Below, piece by piece: positions 46,985 to 56,409 of a stretch of DNA of 64,000 nt. A model generated the notes under the pieces. That model saw nothing but the letters and a program-made list of their open reading frames with translations, did not search any database and was not told the DNA's origin. A program made the position numbers and the translations under genes. This stretch comes from Magnetospirillum sp902729445. GTDB lineage: Bacteria; Pseudomonadota; Alphaproteobacteria; Rhodospirillales; Magnetospirillaceae. Each line of letters starts with the position of its first letter. The first letter of the stretch is position 1. The DNA lies in contig NZ_CACVCE010000023.1 in assembly GCF_902729445.1 (NCBI RefSeq), forward strand, positions 62,001 to 126,000. Direction: 5' to 3'.

Positions 46985-48190
46985 CTAATCCAGCTGTAGG
47001 GTCACCGCCTTGAGATAGGCGCTTTCCGGCACCATCGGATGCAGCGGATGGTCGGCGCCGGCGCCCGAGCGGCGCAGAATCCGCCCGGTGCGGCCGGCCT
47101 GGGACAGTCCGTGGGCGATCTCGTCGGTGAACAGGTCCAAAGGCATGTGATGCGAGCACGAGGCGGCCAGCAGGAAGCCGCCCGGCTCGACCAGGGGGGC
47201 GGCCAGGCGAACCATCTTGCGATAGCCCTTCGAGGCCGCCTGCAGGTCCTTCTTGGACTTGACGAAGGCCGGCGGGTCGACCACCACCATGCCGAACCGC
47301 TCGCCGGCGCTGTGCAGGCGGGCCATTTCGGCGAAGGCCTCGGCCCGGACCCAGGTGACGCGGGCGCCGTTCAGCTCGGCCGAGCGGGCCGCCAGTTCCA
47401 GCGAATGTTCCGACCGATCGATGGCGACGATTTCGGTGGCTCCGGCCATCGCCGCCTGGACGGCGAAGCCGCCGGCATAAGTATAGACGTCCAGCATGCG
47501 CCGGCCCTTGGCCAGCCCTGCCGCGAAGGCCCGGTTGTCGCGCTGGTCGTAGAACCAGCCGGTCTTCTGGCCGCCATCCAGGTCGGCCAGGAAGCGGCAG
47601 CCGTTCTCGATCAACTCGACCGGGCCGTCGATGGCGCCCAGCGCAACGCGGTGCTCGAGGGCCAGGCCCTCGAGGCCGCGCACCGGGCTGTCGTTCTTCA
47701 GCACGATGGCGGCGGGCGCCAGCACCTCGGTCAGGGCATCGAGCAGCAGGGGCGTTAGCCGCTCCATGCCGGCGCTGTTGACCTGGGCCACCAGCACGTC
47801 GCCATAACGATCGAGAACCAGACCGGGCAGTCCGTCGGCCTCGGAATGGATCAGCCGGTAATGCGGCGTCGGGAACAAGGTGTCGCGCAAGGCGAGCGCG
47901 GCCCGCAGGCGGCGAGCCAGGAAGGCGGCATCGACCGCTTCCGTCCAGTCGCGCGACAACGCCCGGGCGGCGATCAACGAATGGGGGTTGAAGGTGGCCA
48001 CCGCCAGTTTCTCGTCGCCGGCATCCTGGATGGTGACCAGGCTGCCGGGCGGCAAGGACTTGGCGTCGGAGGTCATCTCGATCTCATTCGAGAAGATCCA
48101 CGGGTGGCCGGCGCGGAAGCGCCGCGACCGGCCCTTGGCGAAGCGAATCACCGGGCGGGTGGCGGGCGTGTCGGGGGATGAGGCGGGCAT
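46985..48190 (-). CDS. rlmI: 23S rRNA (cytosine-C5) methyltransferase, RlmI type
   Basis: SAM-dependent rRNA methyltransferase. N-terminal PUA-like domain (FRAGHPWIFSNEIEMTSDAK) and central EEHEE region (HSEADGLPGLVLDRYGDVL), then a Rossmann methyltransferase domain with TGWFYDQRDNRAF, LDVYTYAGGFAVQAAMAGA, VVVDPPAFVKSKKDL and the catalytic Cys in LLAASCSHHM. The 401 residues fit RlmI (m5C1962 in E. coli numbering). It is divergent from the cco operon. Confidence 0.9.
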   Translation of the reverse strand: MPASSPDTPATRPVIRFAKGRSRRFRAGHPWIFSNEIEMTSDAKSLPPGSLVTIQDAGDEKLAVATFNPHSLIAARALSRDWTEAVDAAFLARRLRAALALRDTLFPTPHYRLIHSEADGLPGLVLDRYGDVLVAQVNSAGMERLTPLLLDALTEVLAPAAIVLKNDSPVRGLEGLALEHRVALGAIDGPVELIENGCRFLADLDGGQKTGWFYDQRDNRAFAAGLAKGRRMLDVYTYAGGFAVQAAMAGATEIVAIDRSEHSLELAARSAELNGARVTWVRAEAFAEMARLHSAGERFGMVVVDPPAFVKSKKDLQAASKGYRKMVRLAAPLVEPGGFLLAASCSHHMPLDLFTDEIAHGLSQAGRTGRILRRSGAGADHPLHPMVPESAYLKAVTLQLD

Positions 48191-48266
48191 GGCCCCACTC
48201 TAACGAGCGGAATGAATCCAGGAAAGGCAGAAAAACTGCGGTGGAGACCTTAATTTTTAAGCGATT

Positions 48267-48280
48267 TTGATATGGATCAA
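48267..48280 (+). promoter_or_regulatory. FNR box upstream of ccoN
   Basis: TTGATATGGATCAA is a perfect match to the FNR/FixK consensus TTGAT-N4-ATCAA. A plausible -10 (CATAGT, 48303-48308) lies 22 bp downstream, placing the box near -41.5 of the expected start site (about 48315), as in class II activation. The ccoN ATG is at 48421. An FNR-type gene lies at the end of the same cluster. Confidence 0.85.
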
Positions 48281-48420
48281 TGGCGTTCCTTGTTCATCTG
48301 GTCATAGTGCGCCCACTCGAGGCAAAGTCTATCCGACCGGTTCGTGCGGCGGGGGAACGTTTCGCATGGGCCGGTAGGCGCTTCGGGTTGACCCTTTTCC
48401 GGTCGAAACAGGAGTTCGGC

Positions 48421-49872
48421 ATGAGCACCAACACCGACGCCACGCGCTATTGCGAAGACGTGGTGAAGAAGTTCGTCCTTGCGGCGATTTTCTGGGGTGT
48501 GGTGGGCTTTCTGGCTGGCGATTTCATCGCCTGGCAGCTGGCCTTCCCCGCCCTGAACATGGACCTGGAGTGGACCACCTTCGGTCGTCTGCGTCCCGTT
48601 CACACCTCCGCCGTGATCTTCGCCTTCGGCGGCAATATTCTTTTCTCCACCTCGTTGTATGTGGTTCAGCGGACCTGCCGCGCCGAATTGTTCGGTGGCG
48701 CCGGTCTGGGCAACTTCATCTTCTTCAACTTCCAGGCGCTGATCGTCGTGGCCGCCCTGACCTATGTGCTGGGCTTCAGCCAGGGCCAGGAATACGCCGA
48801 GCCGGAATGGTGGATCGACCTGTGGCTGACCGTGATCTGGGTGGCCTACCTGATCGCGTTCGCCGGCACCATCATGAAGCGCAAGGAACCCCACATCTAC
48901 GTGGCGAACTGGTTCTTCTTCTCGATGATCCTGACCGTCGCCATGCTGCACCTGGGCAACAACCTGGCCGTTCCGGCCGGTCTGTTCGGTGGCTCGTGGA
49001 TGAAGTCGTACAACCTGTTCGGTGGCGTCCAGAACGCCATGACCCAGTGGTGGTACGGCCATAACGCGGTGGGCTTCTTCCTGACCGCCGGCTTCCTGGG
49101 CATCATGTACTACTTCGTGCCCAAGCGCGCCGAGCGTCCGGTCTATTCGTACCGTCTGTCGATCGTGCACTTCTGGGCCCTGATCTTCCTGTACATCTGG
49201 GCCGGCCCGCACCATCTGCATTACACCGCCCTGCCGGATTGGGCCCAGACTCTGGGTGCCACCTTCTCGGTGATGCTGTGGATGCCGTCGTGGGGTGGCA
49301 TGATCAACGGCCTGATGACCCTGTCGGGCGCCTGGGACAAGCTTAGGACCGATCCGGTCATGCGCTTCCTGGTGTCGTCGGTGGCCTTCTACGGCATGTC
49401 GACCTTCGAAGGTCCGATGATGTCGATCAAGGCGGTGAACTCGCTGTCGCACTACACCGACTGGACCGTCGGCCACGTGCACTCGGGCGCCTTGGGTTGG
49501 GTTGCCTTCGTGTCGTTCGGTGCCCTGTACTACCTGGTTCCGAAGCTGTGGGGCCGTAAGGAAGTCTACTCGCTGAAGCTGGTGGGTGTGCACTTCTGGG
49601 TCGCCACGATCGGTATCGTGCTGTACATCACCGCCATGTGGATTTCCGGCATCATGCAGGGTCTGATGTGGCGTGCGTACGACAACCTTGGTTTCCTGCA
49701 GTACTCGTTCATCGAGACCGTGGAAGCCATGCACCCCTACTACGTGATCCGTGCTCTGGGCGGCCTGCTGTTCGTCCTGGGTGCGCTGGTGATGGTCTAT
49801 AACTTCGTTAAGACCATCAAGGGTGACGTGGCCGACGAGGCCATGCAGCCCTCCACCGCCGGCGCTCGCTAA
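48421..49872 (+). CDS. ccoN: cbb3-type cytochrome c oxidase subunit I
   Basis: Catalytic heme-copper subunit of the high-affinity terminal oxidase. The 483 residues form about 12 membrane helices with the conserved His ligands: RPVHTSAVIFAFGGN (low-spin heme), WWYGHNAVGFFLTAG and GPHHLHYTALPDW (CuB), and WTVGHVHSGALGWVAF (heme b3 and b). AGGAG lies 7 nt before the ATG; the frame runs 47 codons further upstream through the promoter, but that part is not coding. First gene of ccoNOQP under an FNR box. Confidence 0.97.
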   Translation: MSTNTDATRYCEDVVKKFVLAAIFWGVVGFLAGDFIAWQLAFPALNMDLEWTTFGRLRPVHTSAVIFAFGGNILFSTSLYVVQRTCRAELFGGAGLGNFIFFNFQALIVVAALTYVLGFSQGQEYAEPEWWIDLWLTVIWVAYLIAFAGTIMKRKEPHIYVANWFFFSMILTVAMLHLGNNLAVPAGLFGGSWMKSYNLFGGVQNAMTQWWYGHNAVGFFLTAGFLGIMYYFVPKRAERPVYSYRLSIVHFWALIFLYIWAGPHHLHYTALPDWAQTLGATFSVMLWMPSWGGMINGLMTLSGAWDKLRTDPVMRFLVSSVAFYGMSTFEGPMMSIKAVNSLSHYTDWTVGHVHSGALGWVAFVSFGALYYLVPKLWGRKEVYSLKLVGVHFWVATIGIVLYITAMWISGIMQGLMWRAYDNLGFLQYSFIETVEAMHPYYVIRALGGLLFVLGALVMVYNFVKTIKGDVADEAMQPSTAGAR

Positions 49873-49886
49873 GGGGAGGAACGGCA

Positions 49887-50615
49887 ATGTCTGTCTTCAA
49901 GCATCACAAGCATCTTGAAACCAACGTCTTCTTCCTGGCGGTCGGCATTCTGCTGTGCGTGATCGTGGGCGGCCTCGTCGAGGTCGTGCCGCTGTTCCAC
50001 ATCGAATCCACCATCGAGAAGGTCGACGGTGTTCGTCCGTACAGCCCGCTCGAGCAGGCTGGTCGTGACATCTATGTCCGCGAAGGCTGCTACAACTGCC
50101 ATAGCCAGATGATCCGTCCGTTCAAGGACGAGGTCGAACGCTATGGTCACTACAGCCTGGCGGCCGAGTCCAAGTATGACCACCCCTTCCAGTGGTCGTC
50201 GAAGCGTACCGGCCCGGACCTGGCCCGCGTGGGTGGCAAGTACACCAACGACTGGCATGTCCGTCACATGATCAATCCCCGCGACGTTGTTCCGGAATCG
50301 ATCATGCCGGGTTATCCGCACCTCATGCGCGCTCTGGATACCTCGAACATCCAGGGCAACATGAAGGCGCTTCAGATCGTCGGTGTTCCTTACACCGATG
50401 CTCAGATCGCCAATGCGGTGAAGGATCTGACCGAACAGGCTTCCAGCGACTCGCCGGACGCCGCCGTTCTGAAGTCCTACCCGAAGGCCCGCATGGGTGA
50501 TGTCGATGGTGACCCCAAGAAGGTCACCGAAATGGATGCGCTGGTGGCCTATCTGCAGGTCCTCGGCACCATGGTCGACTTCACCAAGGTTAAGCCGGAA
50601 ACCATTCGCCGTTAA
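49887..50615 (+). CDS. ccoO: cbb3-type cytochrome c oxidase subunit II (monoheme cytochrome c)
   Basis: Membrane-anchored monoheme cytochrome of the oxidase. 242 residues: N-terminal anchor (FFLAVGILLCVIVGGLVEVV), heme site GCYNCHSQMIRPF, and Met-ligand region PESIMPGYPHL. It follows ccoN by 14 bp with GGGGAGGAA as ribosome site. Confidence 0.97.
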   Translation: MSVFKHHKHLETNVFFLAVGILLCVIVGGLVEVVPLFHIESTIEKVDGVRPYSPLEQAGRDIYVREGCYNCHSQMIRPFKDEVERYGHYSLAAESKYDHPFQWSSKRTGPDLARVGGKYTNDWHVRHMINPRDVVPESIMPGYPHLMRALDTSNIQGNMKALQIVGVPYTDAQIANAVKDLTEQASSDSPDAAVLKSYPKARMGDVDGDPKKVTEMDALVAYLQVLGTMVDFTKVKPETIRR

Positions 50616-50629
50616 CGGAGGGACACGGA

Positions 50630-50794
50630 GTGACTCTTATTCAAATTTCTGAGTTCCTCCGTTCCATCTGGGGACTTTGGTTGATGGTTTTGTTCCTCGG
50701 GATCGTCATCTACGCCTTCCGCCCCAAGAACAAGGATCGGCTGGAATCGTACGGTGACATCCCCCTGAGGGACGACGACGACAAGGAGCGCTAA
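50630..50794 (+). CDS. ccoQ: cbb3-type cytochrome c oxidase subunit IV, CcoQ
   Basis: A 54-residue single-span protein read from GTG (Met-Thr-Leu-Ile-Gln...): hydrophobic segment SIWGLWLMVLFLGIVIYAF, then RPKNKDRLESYGDIPLRDDD and a stop. GGAGGG lies 7 nt upstream. Size, position between ccoO and ccoP, and the FRPKNK motif after the helix fit CcoQ/FixQ, which stabilises the core complex. Its stop lies 1 bp before the ccoP start. Confidence 0.92.
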   Translation: MTLIQISEFLRSIWGLWLMVLFLGIVIYAFRPKNKDRLESYGDIPLRDDDDKER

Positions 50795-50795
50795 C

Positions 50796-51659
50796 ATGGC
50801 TTCGATGGAAAAGGACTCGGTTTCCGGTCAGATGACGACCGGTCACGAGTGGGACGGCATCAAGGAGTTGAACACTCCTCTGCCGAAATGGTGGGTTTAT
50901 GTGTTCTGGGCCTGCGTGCTGTGGGCCATCGGTTACTGGATTGCGATGCCGGCCTGGCCGACGCCTACGGGCTACACCCAGGGCATGCTGAACTATTCCT
51001 CGCGCGCCAACGTCGCCGAGGATCTGAAGGCTCAGCAGGCTTCGCGCGCCCAGTGGATGGCCAAGCTGCAGAACGCTTCGCCCGAGGACATCGTGAAGGA
51101 CAAGGCCCTGCTCAACTTCGCCCAGTCGGCGGGTAAGGCCCTGTTCGGCGAAAACTGCTCGGCCTGTCACGGCGCCGGCGGTGTCGGTGTTCCCGGCGCC
51201 TATCCGCGTCTGGCCGATGACGAGTGGATTTGGGGCGGCACCCTGGCCGACATCGAACAGACCATCAAGTTCGGTGTCCGCAATGCCCACCCGGATTCGC
51301 GTCAGAGCGAAATGCTGCCCTTCGGTACCGGCGACGCGTTGTCGGCCGACCAGGTCAGCCAGCTGGCCGACTATGTCGTGTCGCTGAGTGCCAAGACCCC
51401 GGCCGCCGGTTCGCCCGGCGAGGCCCTTTTCGCTGAACGTTGCTCGGCCTGTCACCAGGAAGGCGGCGTTGGCATGAAGGACCTGGGTGCTCCGGCGCTC
51501 AACAACAACATTTGGCTCTACAAGGGCGGCAAGGAGGGTGTGATCGCCCAGATGACCAAGCCCAAGCACGGCTCGATGCCCGCTTGGACCGAGCGTCTGG
51601 ACGCCGGCACCATCAAGATCCTGGCTGTCTACGTCCACTCGCTGGGTGGCGGCAAGTAA
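50796..51659 (+). CDS. ccoP: cbb3-type cytochrome c oxidase subunit III (diheme cytochrome c)
   Basis: Diheme electron-entry subunit. 287 residues: CcoP N-terminal region (HEWDGIKELNTPLPKWWVYV) with one membrane anchor, then two cytochrome c domains, each with a CSACH heme motif (ENCSACHGAGG and ERCSACHQEGG) and Met ligands (MLPFGTG, GSMPAW). It ends the structural operon; two strong hairpins separate it from ccoG. Confidence 0.97.
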   Translation: MASMEKDSVSGQMTTGHEWDGIKELNTPLPKWWVYVFWACVLWAIGYWIAMPAWPTPTGYTQGMLNYSSRANVAEDLKAQQASRAQWMAKLQNASPEDIVKDKALLNFAQSAGKALFGENCSACHGAGGVGVPGAYPRLADDEWIWGGTLADIEQTIKFGVRNAHPDSRQSEMLPFGTGDALSADQVSQLADYVVSLSAKTPAAGSPGEALFAERCSACHQEGGVGMKDLGAPALNNNIWLYKGGKEGVIAQMTKPKHGSMPAWTERLDAGTIKILAVYVHSLGGGK

Positions 51660-51675
51660 GCCAAGGTGATCGGGT

Positions 51676-51707
51676 CGGGGTGCGCTCTGTTCGCGGGGCG
51701 CACCCCG
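51676..51707 (+). terminator. First hairpin after ccoP
   Basis: A perfect 10-bp GC-rich stem CGGGGTGCGC/GCGCACCCCG with a 12-nt loop, starting 16 bp after the ccoP stop. There is no T run, so it may protect the ccoNOQP message end or act together with the next hairpin. Confidence 0.55.
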
Positions 51708-51723
51708 TCTCCGTTTCTGGTGT

Positions 51724-51762
51724 CCTGACCCGAAGGTTCGCGCCGCGTGCCTTCGGGTCAGG
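51724..51762 (+). terminator. Second hairpin after ccoP
   Basis: A perfect 13-bp stem CCTGACCCGAAGG/CCTTCGGGTCAGG with a 13-nt loop, followed by GCATTTGT. A likely terminator separating ccoNOQP from ccoGHIS. Confidence 0.65.
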
Positions 51763-51921
51763 GCATTTGTCATTGGTCGATTACCTGAAATTAAGTTGAC
51801 GCCGGCCGCGCTGCGCGCGCATTTCGGCGATGATCGTTGGATGGCCCGGTCGATCGCCCGTTTCGGGCGCCCCGTTTCCGGCGCAAAGCAAGGGGCTCGG
51901 CCCCCGGAGAGAAGTGTCGCG

Positions 51922-53352
51922 ATGAACCAGCATGTGTCGCCGCCCAAGCAATCCACCTCGCTATACGCCGAGACGGTGATCATCCACCCGCGCGCGGTCA
52001 AGGGCATCTACCGTAACCTTAAATGGTGGTTGATGGCGCTGACCCTGGGCTTCTGGCACCTGGCGCCGTTCCTGCGCTGGGACCGCGGCCCCGGCGCGCC
52101 GGACCAGGCCATCCTGGCCGACCTGGATGGGCGGCGCGGCTATTTCTTCTTCATCGAGATCTGGCCGCAGGAAGTCTATTACCTGACCGGCCTGCTGCTG
52201 CTGGCGGCGATCGTCTTGTTCTTCATGTCGGCCGTGGCCGGCCGCGTGTGGTGCGGCTTCCTGTGCTGGCAGACGGTCTATACCGACCTGTTCATCCTGG
52301 TGGAACGGCTGGTGGTCGGCGACCGCCCGGCCCGCATGAATCTGGTCCGGCGCAAGTGGGATGCCCACAAGATCACCAAGACCGCCATCGTCCATGCGCT
52401 GTGGCTGGTGATTTCGGCGGCGTGCGGCGCCTCGTTCGTGCTGTTCTTCGGCGACGCCTTCCAGACCCTGAAGGAAATCCTGACGCTGGAAGCGTCGATC
52501 GGCGCCTATTCGTGCATCTTCATCATCGGCGGCTTCTGCTATCTGCTGGCCGGCTTCGCCCGCGAGCAGGTGTGCCTGTACATGTGCCCCTATTCGCGCT
52601 TCCAGTCGTCGATGCTCGACGAGCATTCGCTGATCATCAATTACGAGACCTGGCGCGGCGAGCCGCGTGCCCCGATGCGCAAAGGCGGCACCTTTGAAGG
52701 GCGCGGCCATTGCATCGATTGCAAGGCCTGCGTCCAGGCCTGCCCGACCGGCATCGACATCCGCGAAGGTCTGCAGATGGGCTGCATCGGCTGCGGCCTG
52801 TGCGCCGACGCCTGCGACACCGTGATGAAGAAGTACGGCTTGCCCCCGCACCTGATCAGCTATGATTCGGCCAACAATGTCGAGGCCCGGGCCAGGGGCG
52901 CCAAGGGCGAGACCAGGCTGATCCGTCCGCGCACCTTGATCTACACCGCCCTGATCGTGGTCATCGCCGCCGGCATGATGATCTCGCTGGGGACCCGGCG
53001 CACCACCGAGGCCAACGTGCTTCACGAGCGCACGCCCTTGTTCGTGGTGCAGTCAGACGGCACCGTGCGCAACGGCTATACCTACAAGGTGCTGAACATG
53101 ATCCGCAAGGACCGGACCTACCGGGTGAAGGTGGCCGGTCTCGAGGGGGCCACCATCAGCGTGGTGGGCGGTGCCACCCGTGTCACCGAGACCGAGTTGC
53201 AGGTGACCGGCGACGATATCGGCACCTTCCGTGTCTATGTCGATGTGCCGGAAAGCAACCTCAAGGGCAAGAAGACCCCGATCTTCTTCGAGTTGACGGA
53301 ATTGTCCGAGGGGAGCACGCTCCGCACCGAATCTCTGTTCGCGGGACCATAA
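51922..53352 (+). CDS. ccoG: Cytochrome oxidase accessory protein CcoG (FixG)
   Basis: Membrane Fe-S protein needed for cbb3 assembly, implicated in copper reduction/delivery. 476 residues: about five membrane segments, a CxxxCP-type site (YMCPYSRFQS), two 4Fe-4S clusters (CIDCKACVQACPTG and CIGCGLCADACDTV), and a C-terminal immunoglobulin-like FixG domain (YRVKVAGLEGATISVVGG). The ATG at 51922 (MNQHVSPPKQSTSLYAETVI) follows GGAGA by 11 nt; the longer upstream frame crosses the spacer and is not typical. First gene of ccoGHIS. Confidence 0.95.
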   Translation: MNQHVSPPKQSTSLYAETVIIHPRAVKGIYRNLKWWLMALTLGFWHLAPFLRWDRGPGAPDQAILADLDGRRGYFFFIEIWPQEVYYLTGLLLLAAIVLFFMSAVAGRVWCGFLCWQTVYTDLFILVERLVVGDRPARMNLVRRKWDAHKITKTAIVHALWLVISAACGASFVLFFGDAFQTLKEILTLEASIGAYSCIFIIGGFCYLLAGFAREQVCLYMCPYSRFQSSMLDEHSLIINYETWRGEPRAPMRKGGTFEGRGHCIDCKACVQACPTGIDIREGLQMGCIGCGLCADACDTVMKKYGLPPHLISYDSANNVEARARGAKGETRLIRPRTLIYTALIVVIAAGMMISLGTRRTTEANVLHERTPLFVVQSDGTVRNGYTYKVLNMIRKDRTYRVKVAGLEGATISVVGGATRVTETELQVTGDDIGTFRVYVDVPESNLKGKKTPIFFELTELSEGSTLRTESLFAGP

Positions 53353-53365
53353 GGATATGACGAGC

Positions 53366-53854
53366 ATGGCAAAGACCCGCCAACGCGGCTGGTGGTATCC
53401 CTATATCTTCGTTGGCGCCTTCCTGGTGGTCATCGGGGTCAACGCGACCTTGGCCTATTTCGCCACCTCGACCTTCACGGGCCTGGCGGAAACCGACGCC
53501 TATGAAAAGGGCCGTCTTTACAACCGTGCGCTCGAGGCGGCCAAGGCCCAGGCCGAGATGGGCTGGACGGTCGAGACCAAGCTGAAGCCGGTGGCCGGAA
53601 TCCAGCCGGGCATGGATATCGACATCGCCTACAAGGACCGCGACGGCAAGCCGGTCGAGGGTTTGGCGGTGACCGCGTCGGTGATTCGTCCGACCCTGGG
53701 CGGCTTTGATCACCAGATCACCCTGGCCCCGCTGGGCGGTGGGCGTTATGGCGGCCATTACGACCTGCCCCTGAACGGGGTGTGGGACCTGGAAATGGCG
53801 GCGATCGGCGACGGCGTTTCCTATCAGCACAGCCAGCGCATCGTGGTTCCGTGA
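53366..53854 (+). CDS. ccoH: cbb3 oxidase assembly protein CcoH (FixH)
   Basis: Single-span protein with a periplasmic domain: YPYIFVGAFLVVIGVNATLA, then the FixH core ETDAYEKGRLYNRALEAAKA and GMDIDIAYKDRDGKPVEGLA. The ATG at 53366 has AAGGA 10 nt upstream; another ATG three codons earlier sits too close to that site. The stop overlaps the ccoI GTG start. CcoH stays bound to the oxidase and assists maturation. Confidence 0.92.
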   Translation: MAKTRQRGWWYPYIFVGAFLVVIGVNATLAYFATSTFTGLAETDAYEKGRLYNRALEAAKAQAEMGWTVETKLKPVAGIQPGMDIDIAYKDRDGKPVEGLAVTASVIRPTLGGFDHQITLAPLGGGRYGGHYDLPLNGVWDLEMAAIGDGVSYQHSQRIVVP

Positions 53855-56190
53855 TCGAAACACCCTGCCGTCATTGCGGGTCGCCGGTTCCGGCCTCGCT
53901 GGGCGGCGAGTTCTGTTGTCGGGGCTGCGAGGGCGCCTTCGAGCTGCTCCAGGGGCTGGGGCTCGAGCGCTATTACGCGCGCCGCTCGCTCGACCCCAAC
54001 GCCCGGCCGACCCGTCCGGACGAGGCCGCCTCGGCCTTCCATGACGTCTCCGCCCATGTGCGCCAGGACGACACGGGCGAAGCCAGCCTGAACCTGATGG
54101 TCGAGGGCATCCACTGCGCCGCCTGCGTCTGGCTGATCGAGGCGCTGCTGTCGCGCCAGCCGGGCGTTACCTGGGCGCGGGTCAACATGACCACCCGGCG
54201 CCTGGTGGTGCGCTGGCGGCCCGATCAGGTCGATCCCGGCACCTTCCTGGCCCCGGTTTTCAAGGTCGGCTATCGCCTGGTGCCGTTCGACCCGGCCAAG
54301 CTGGGCCGCGAGACCGACAAGGCGGAAAAGGACCTGCTGCGCGCCATGGCGGTGGCCGGCTTCGCCGCCGGCAACGTCATGCTGCTGTCGGTGTCGGTGT
54401 GGGCCGGGCATTTTTCCTATATGGGGCCGGCGACCCGCGACCTGATGCATTGGATCAGCGCCCTGATCGTGCTGCCGGCGGTGCTGTATTGCGTGCGGCC
54501 CTTCGCCCGCTCGGCCTTCACCGCTTTGCGCGGCGGGCGCACCAACATGGACGTGCCGATCACCCTGGGTGTGACCCTGGCCTCGGCCATGAGCCTGGCC
54601 GAGACCATCCGCTCGGGCGAGCACGCCTATTTCGATTCGGCCATCACGCTGTTGTTCTTCCTGCTGATCGGGCGCTATCTCGACAGCCGGGCCAGGGGGC
54701 GCGCCCGCTCGGCGGCGGAACATCTGCTGGCGCTCGACGCCGTCGCCGTCACCGTGCTGGAAGCCGACGGCACCCAGAAGCTGGTGCCGCCGACCCAGGT
54801 GGCGGTCGGCCAGACCGTGCTGGTGGCGGCCGGCGAGCGCATCGGCGTCGATGGGCTGGTGGCCGAGGGGGTGTCGGATGTCGATACCAGCCTGATCACC
54901 GGCGAGACCGTGCCGGCGGCCATCGGCCCCGGCGCGCGGGTGTTCGCCGGCACCATCAACCTGTCGGGGCCGCTGCGCCTGACCGTCGATGCCGTCGGCG
55001 AGAGGACCTTGCTGGCCGAGATCGTGCGCATGATGGAGGTGGCCGAGCAGGGCCGCGCCCGCTATGTCGCCCTGGCCGACCGGGTGGCGCGGTGGTACGC
55101 GCCCGTCGTCCATGTGGCGGCTCTGGTCACCTTCCTGGGCTGGGTGCTGCTGGGGTCCATTCCCTGGCAGGTGGCGCTGCTGCATGCGGTGGCGGTGCTG
55201 ATCATCACCTGTCCGTGCGCCCTGGCCCTGGCGGTGCCGGTGGTCCAGGTGATCGCCTCGGGCCGGCTGCTGCGCCAGGGCATCTTGCTGAAATCGGCCA
55301 CGGCGTTGGAACGCTTCGCCGAGATCGACCGGGTGGTGTTCGACAAGACCGGCACCCTGACCCTGGGCCGTCCTGTATTGATCGAGGATGGCGGCTGGAC
55401 CGCCGCCGACCTGGCCGATGCCGCCCGTCTGGCCGCCGGCTCGCACCACCCGCTGGCCAAGGCGCTGGCGTCGGCGGCGCCATCGGTGGGGCTGGCGCCC
55501 GATCTTCGCGAGGAACCGGGACGCGGCATGGTCGCGGGCGCCATCCGTCTGGGCAGCCGCGCCTGGCTGGGCATCGCCGACGACGACCATGCCCAGGGGC
55601 CGGAATTGTGGCTGGACCGGCCGGGCTTGGCCCCGGTGCGCTTCGGCTTCCAGGATGGGCCGCGCCCCGATGCGGCGGCAATGGTGCGGGACCTGAAGGC
55701 CCGCGGCCTGACCGTCGAGCTGTTGTCGGGTGACCGCGAGGCGACCGTGCGGCTGCTGGCGGCCGAATTGGCCATCGATACCTGGCGGGCCGGCTGCACC
55801 CCGGCCGACAAGGTGGCCCGGCTCGAGCACTTGAAGGGCCTGGGCCACAAGGTCCTGATGGTCGGCGACGGCTTGAACGACGCCCCGGCCCTGGCGGCCG
55901 CCCATGTCTCGGCCTCGCCGTCCAGTGCGGTCGATGTCAGCCAGACCGCCGCCGACGTGGTGTTCCAGGGCGAGCGCCTGGCGCCGGTGCTGGAGACCTT
56001 GCGGGTGGCGGAAAAATCGCGCCGTCTGGTGATGGAGAATTTCGCCCTGGCCCTGGGTTACAACCTCTTTACCGTGCCCTTGGCGGTGGCCGGCCAGGTC
56101 ACCCCCCTCATCGCGGCGATTGCCATGTCGACCTCGTCGCTGGTAGTAATTGGCAACGCCCTGCGGCTGACGCGCGGGAGAAAGGCTTGA
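53851..56190 (+). CDS. ccoI: Copper-exporting P1B-type ATPase CcoI (FixI)
   Basis: Heavy-metal P-type ATPase that supplies copper for the CuB site. 779 residues from GTG, overlapping the ccoH stop: N-terminal Cys-rich segment (PCRHCGSPVP, FCCRGCEGAF) typical of FixI, an HMA domain (GIHCAACVW), the transport motif ITCPCALALAVP, phosphorylation site DKTGTLT, and the hinge GDGLNDAPALA. The complete motif set indicates an active pump. Its last codons overlap the ccoS start. Confidence 0.96.
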   Translation: MIETPCRHCGSPVPASLGGEFCCRGCEGAFELLQGLGLERYYARRSLDPNARPTRPDEAASAFHDVSAHVRQDDTGEASLNLMVEGIHCAACVWLIEALLSRQPGVTWARVNMTTRRLVVRWRPDQVDPGTFLAPVFKVGYRLVPFDPAKLGRETDKAEKDLLRAMAVAGFAAGNVMLLSVSVWAGHFSYMGPATRDLMHWISALIVLPAVLYCVRPFARSAFTALRGGRTNMDVPITLGVTLASAMSLAETIRSGEHAYFDSAITLLFFLLIGRYLDSRARGRARSAAEHLLALDAVAVTVLEADGTQKLVPPTQVAVGQTVLVAAGERIGVDGLVAEGVSDVDTSLITGETVPAAIGPGARVFAGTINLSGPLRLTVDAVGERTLLAEIVRMMEVAEQGRARYVALADRVARWYAPVVHVAALVTFLGWVLLGSIPWQVALLHAVAVLIITCPCALALAVPVVQVIASGRLLRQGILLKSATALERFAEIDRVVFDKTGTLTLGRPVLIEDGGWTAADLADAARLAAGSHHPLAKALASAAPSVGLAPDLREEPGRGMVAGAIRLGSRAWLGIADDDHAQGPELWLDRPGLAPVRFGFQDGPRPDAAAMVRDLKARGLTVELLSGDREATVRLLAAELAIDTWRAGCTPADKVARLEHLKGLGHKVLMVGDGLNDAPALAAAHVSASPSSAVDVSQTAADVVFQGERLAPVLETLRVAEKSRRLVMENFALALGYNLFTVPLAVAGQVTPLIAAIAMSTSSLVVIGNALRLTRGRKA

Positions 56191-56387
56191 CCAATCTTTT
56201 GATGCTGATTCCGGTGGCCCTGGTTCTGGGGCTGATCGGCCTGGTGGCCTTCCTGTGGGCCCTGAAGTCCGGTCAGTTCGACGACCTGGACGGGGCGGCG
56301 CATCGCATTCTTTTCGAAGATGACGACGCAGCACCCACCGAACCGCCGGCGACCCCGCCGGCCGGTCCCACCGGATCATCGGGCTGA
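56187..56387 (+). CDS. ccoS: cbb3 oxidase assembly protein CcoS
   Basis: A 66-residue single-span protein starting at TTG within the ccoI stop: LMLIPVALVLGLIGLVAFLW, then ALKSGQFDDLDGAAHRILFE, the standard CcoS sequence, and an unstructured Pro-rich tail. Required for cofactor insertion into CcoN in related bacteria. Confidence 0.92.
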   Translation: MTNLLMLIPVALVLGLIGLVAFLWALKSGQFDDLDGAAHRILFEDDDAAPTEPPATPPAGPTGSSG

Positions 56388-56409
56388 CGGGGGCGAATGG
56401 TTGAGTGTG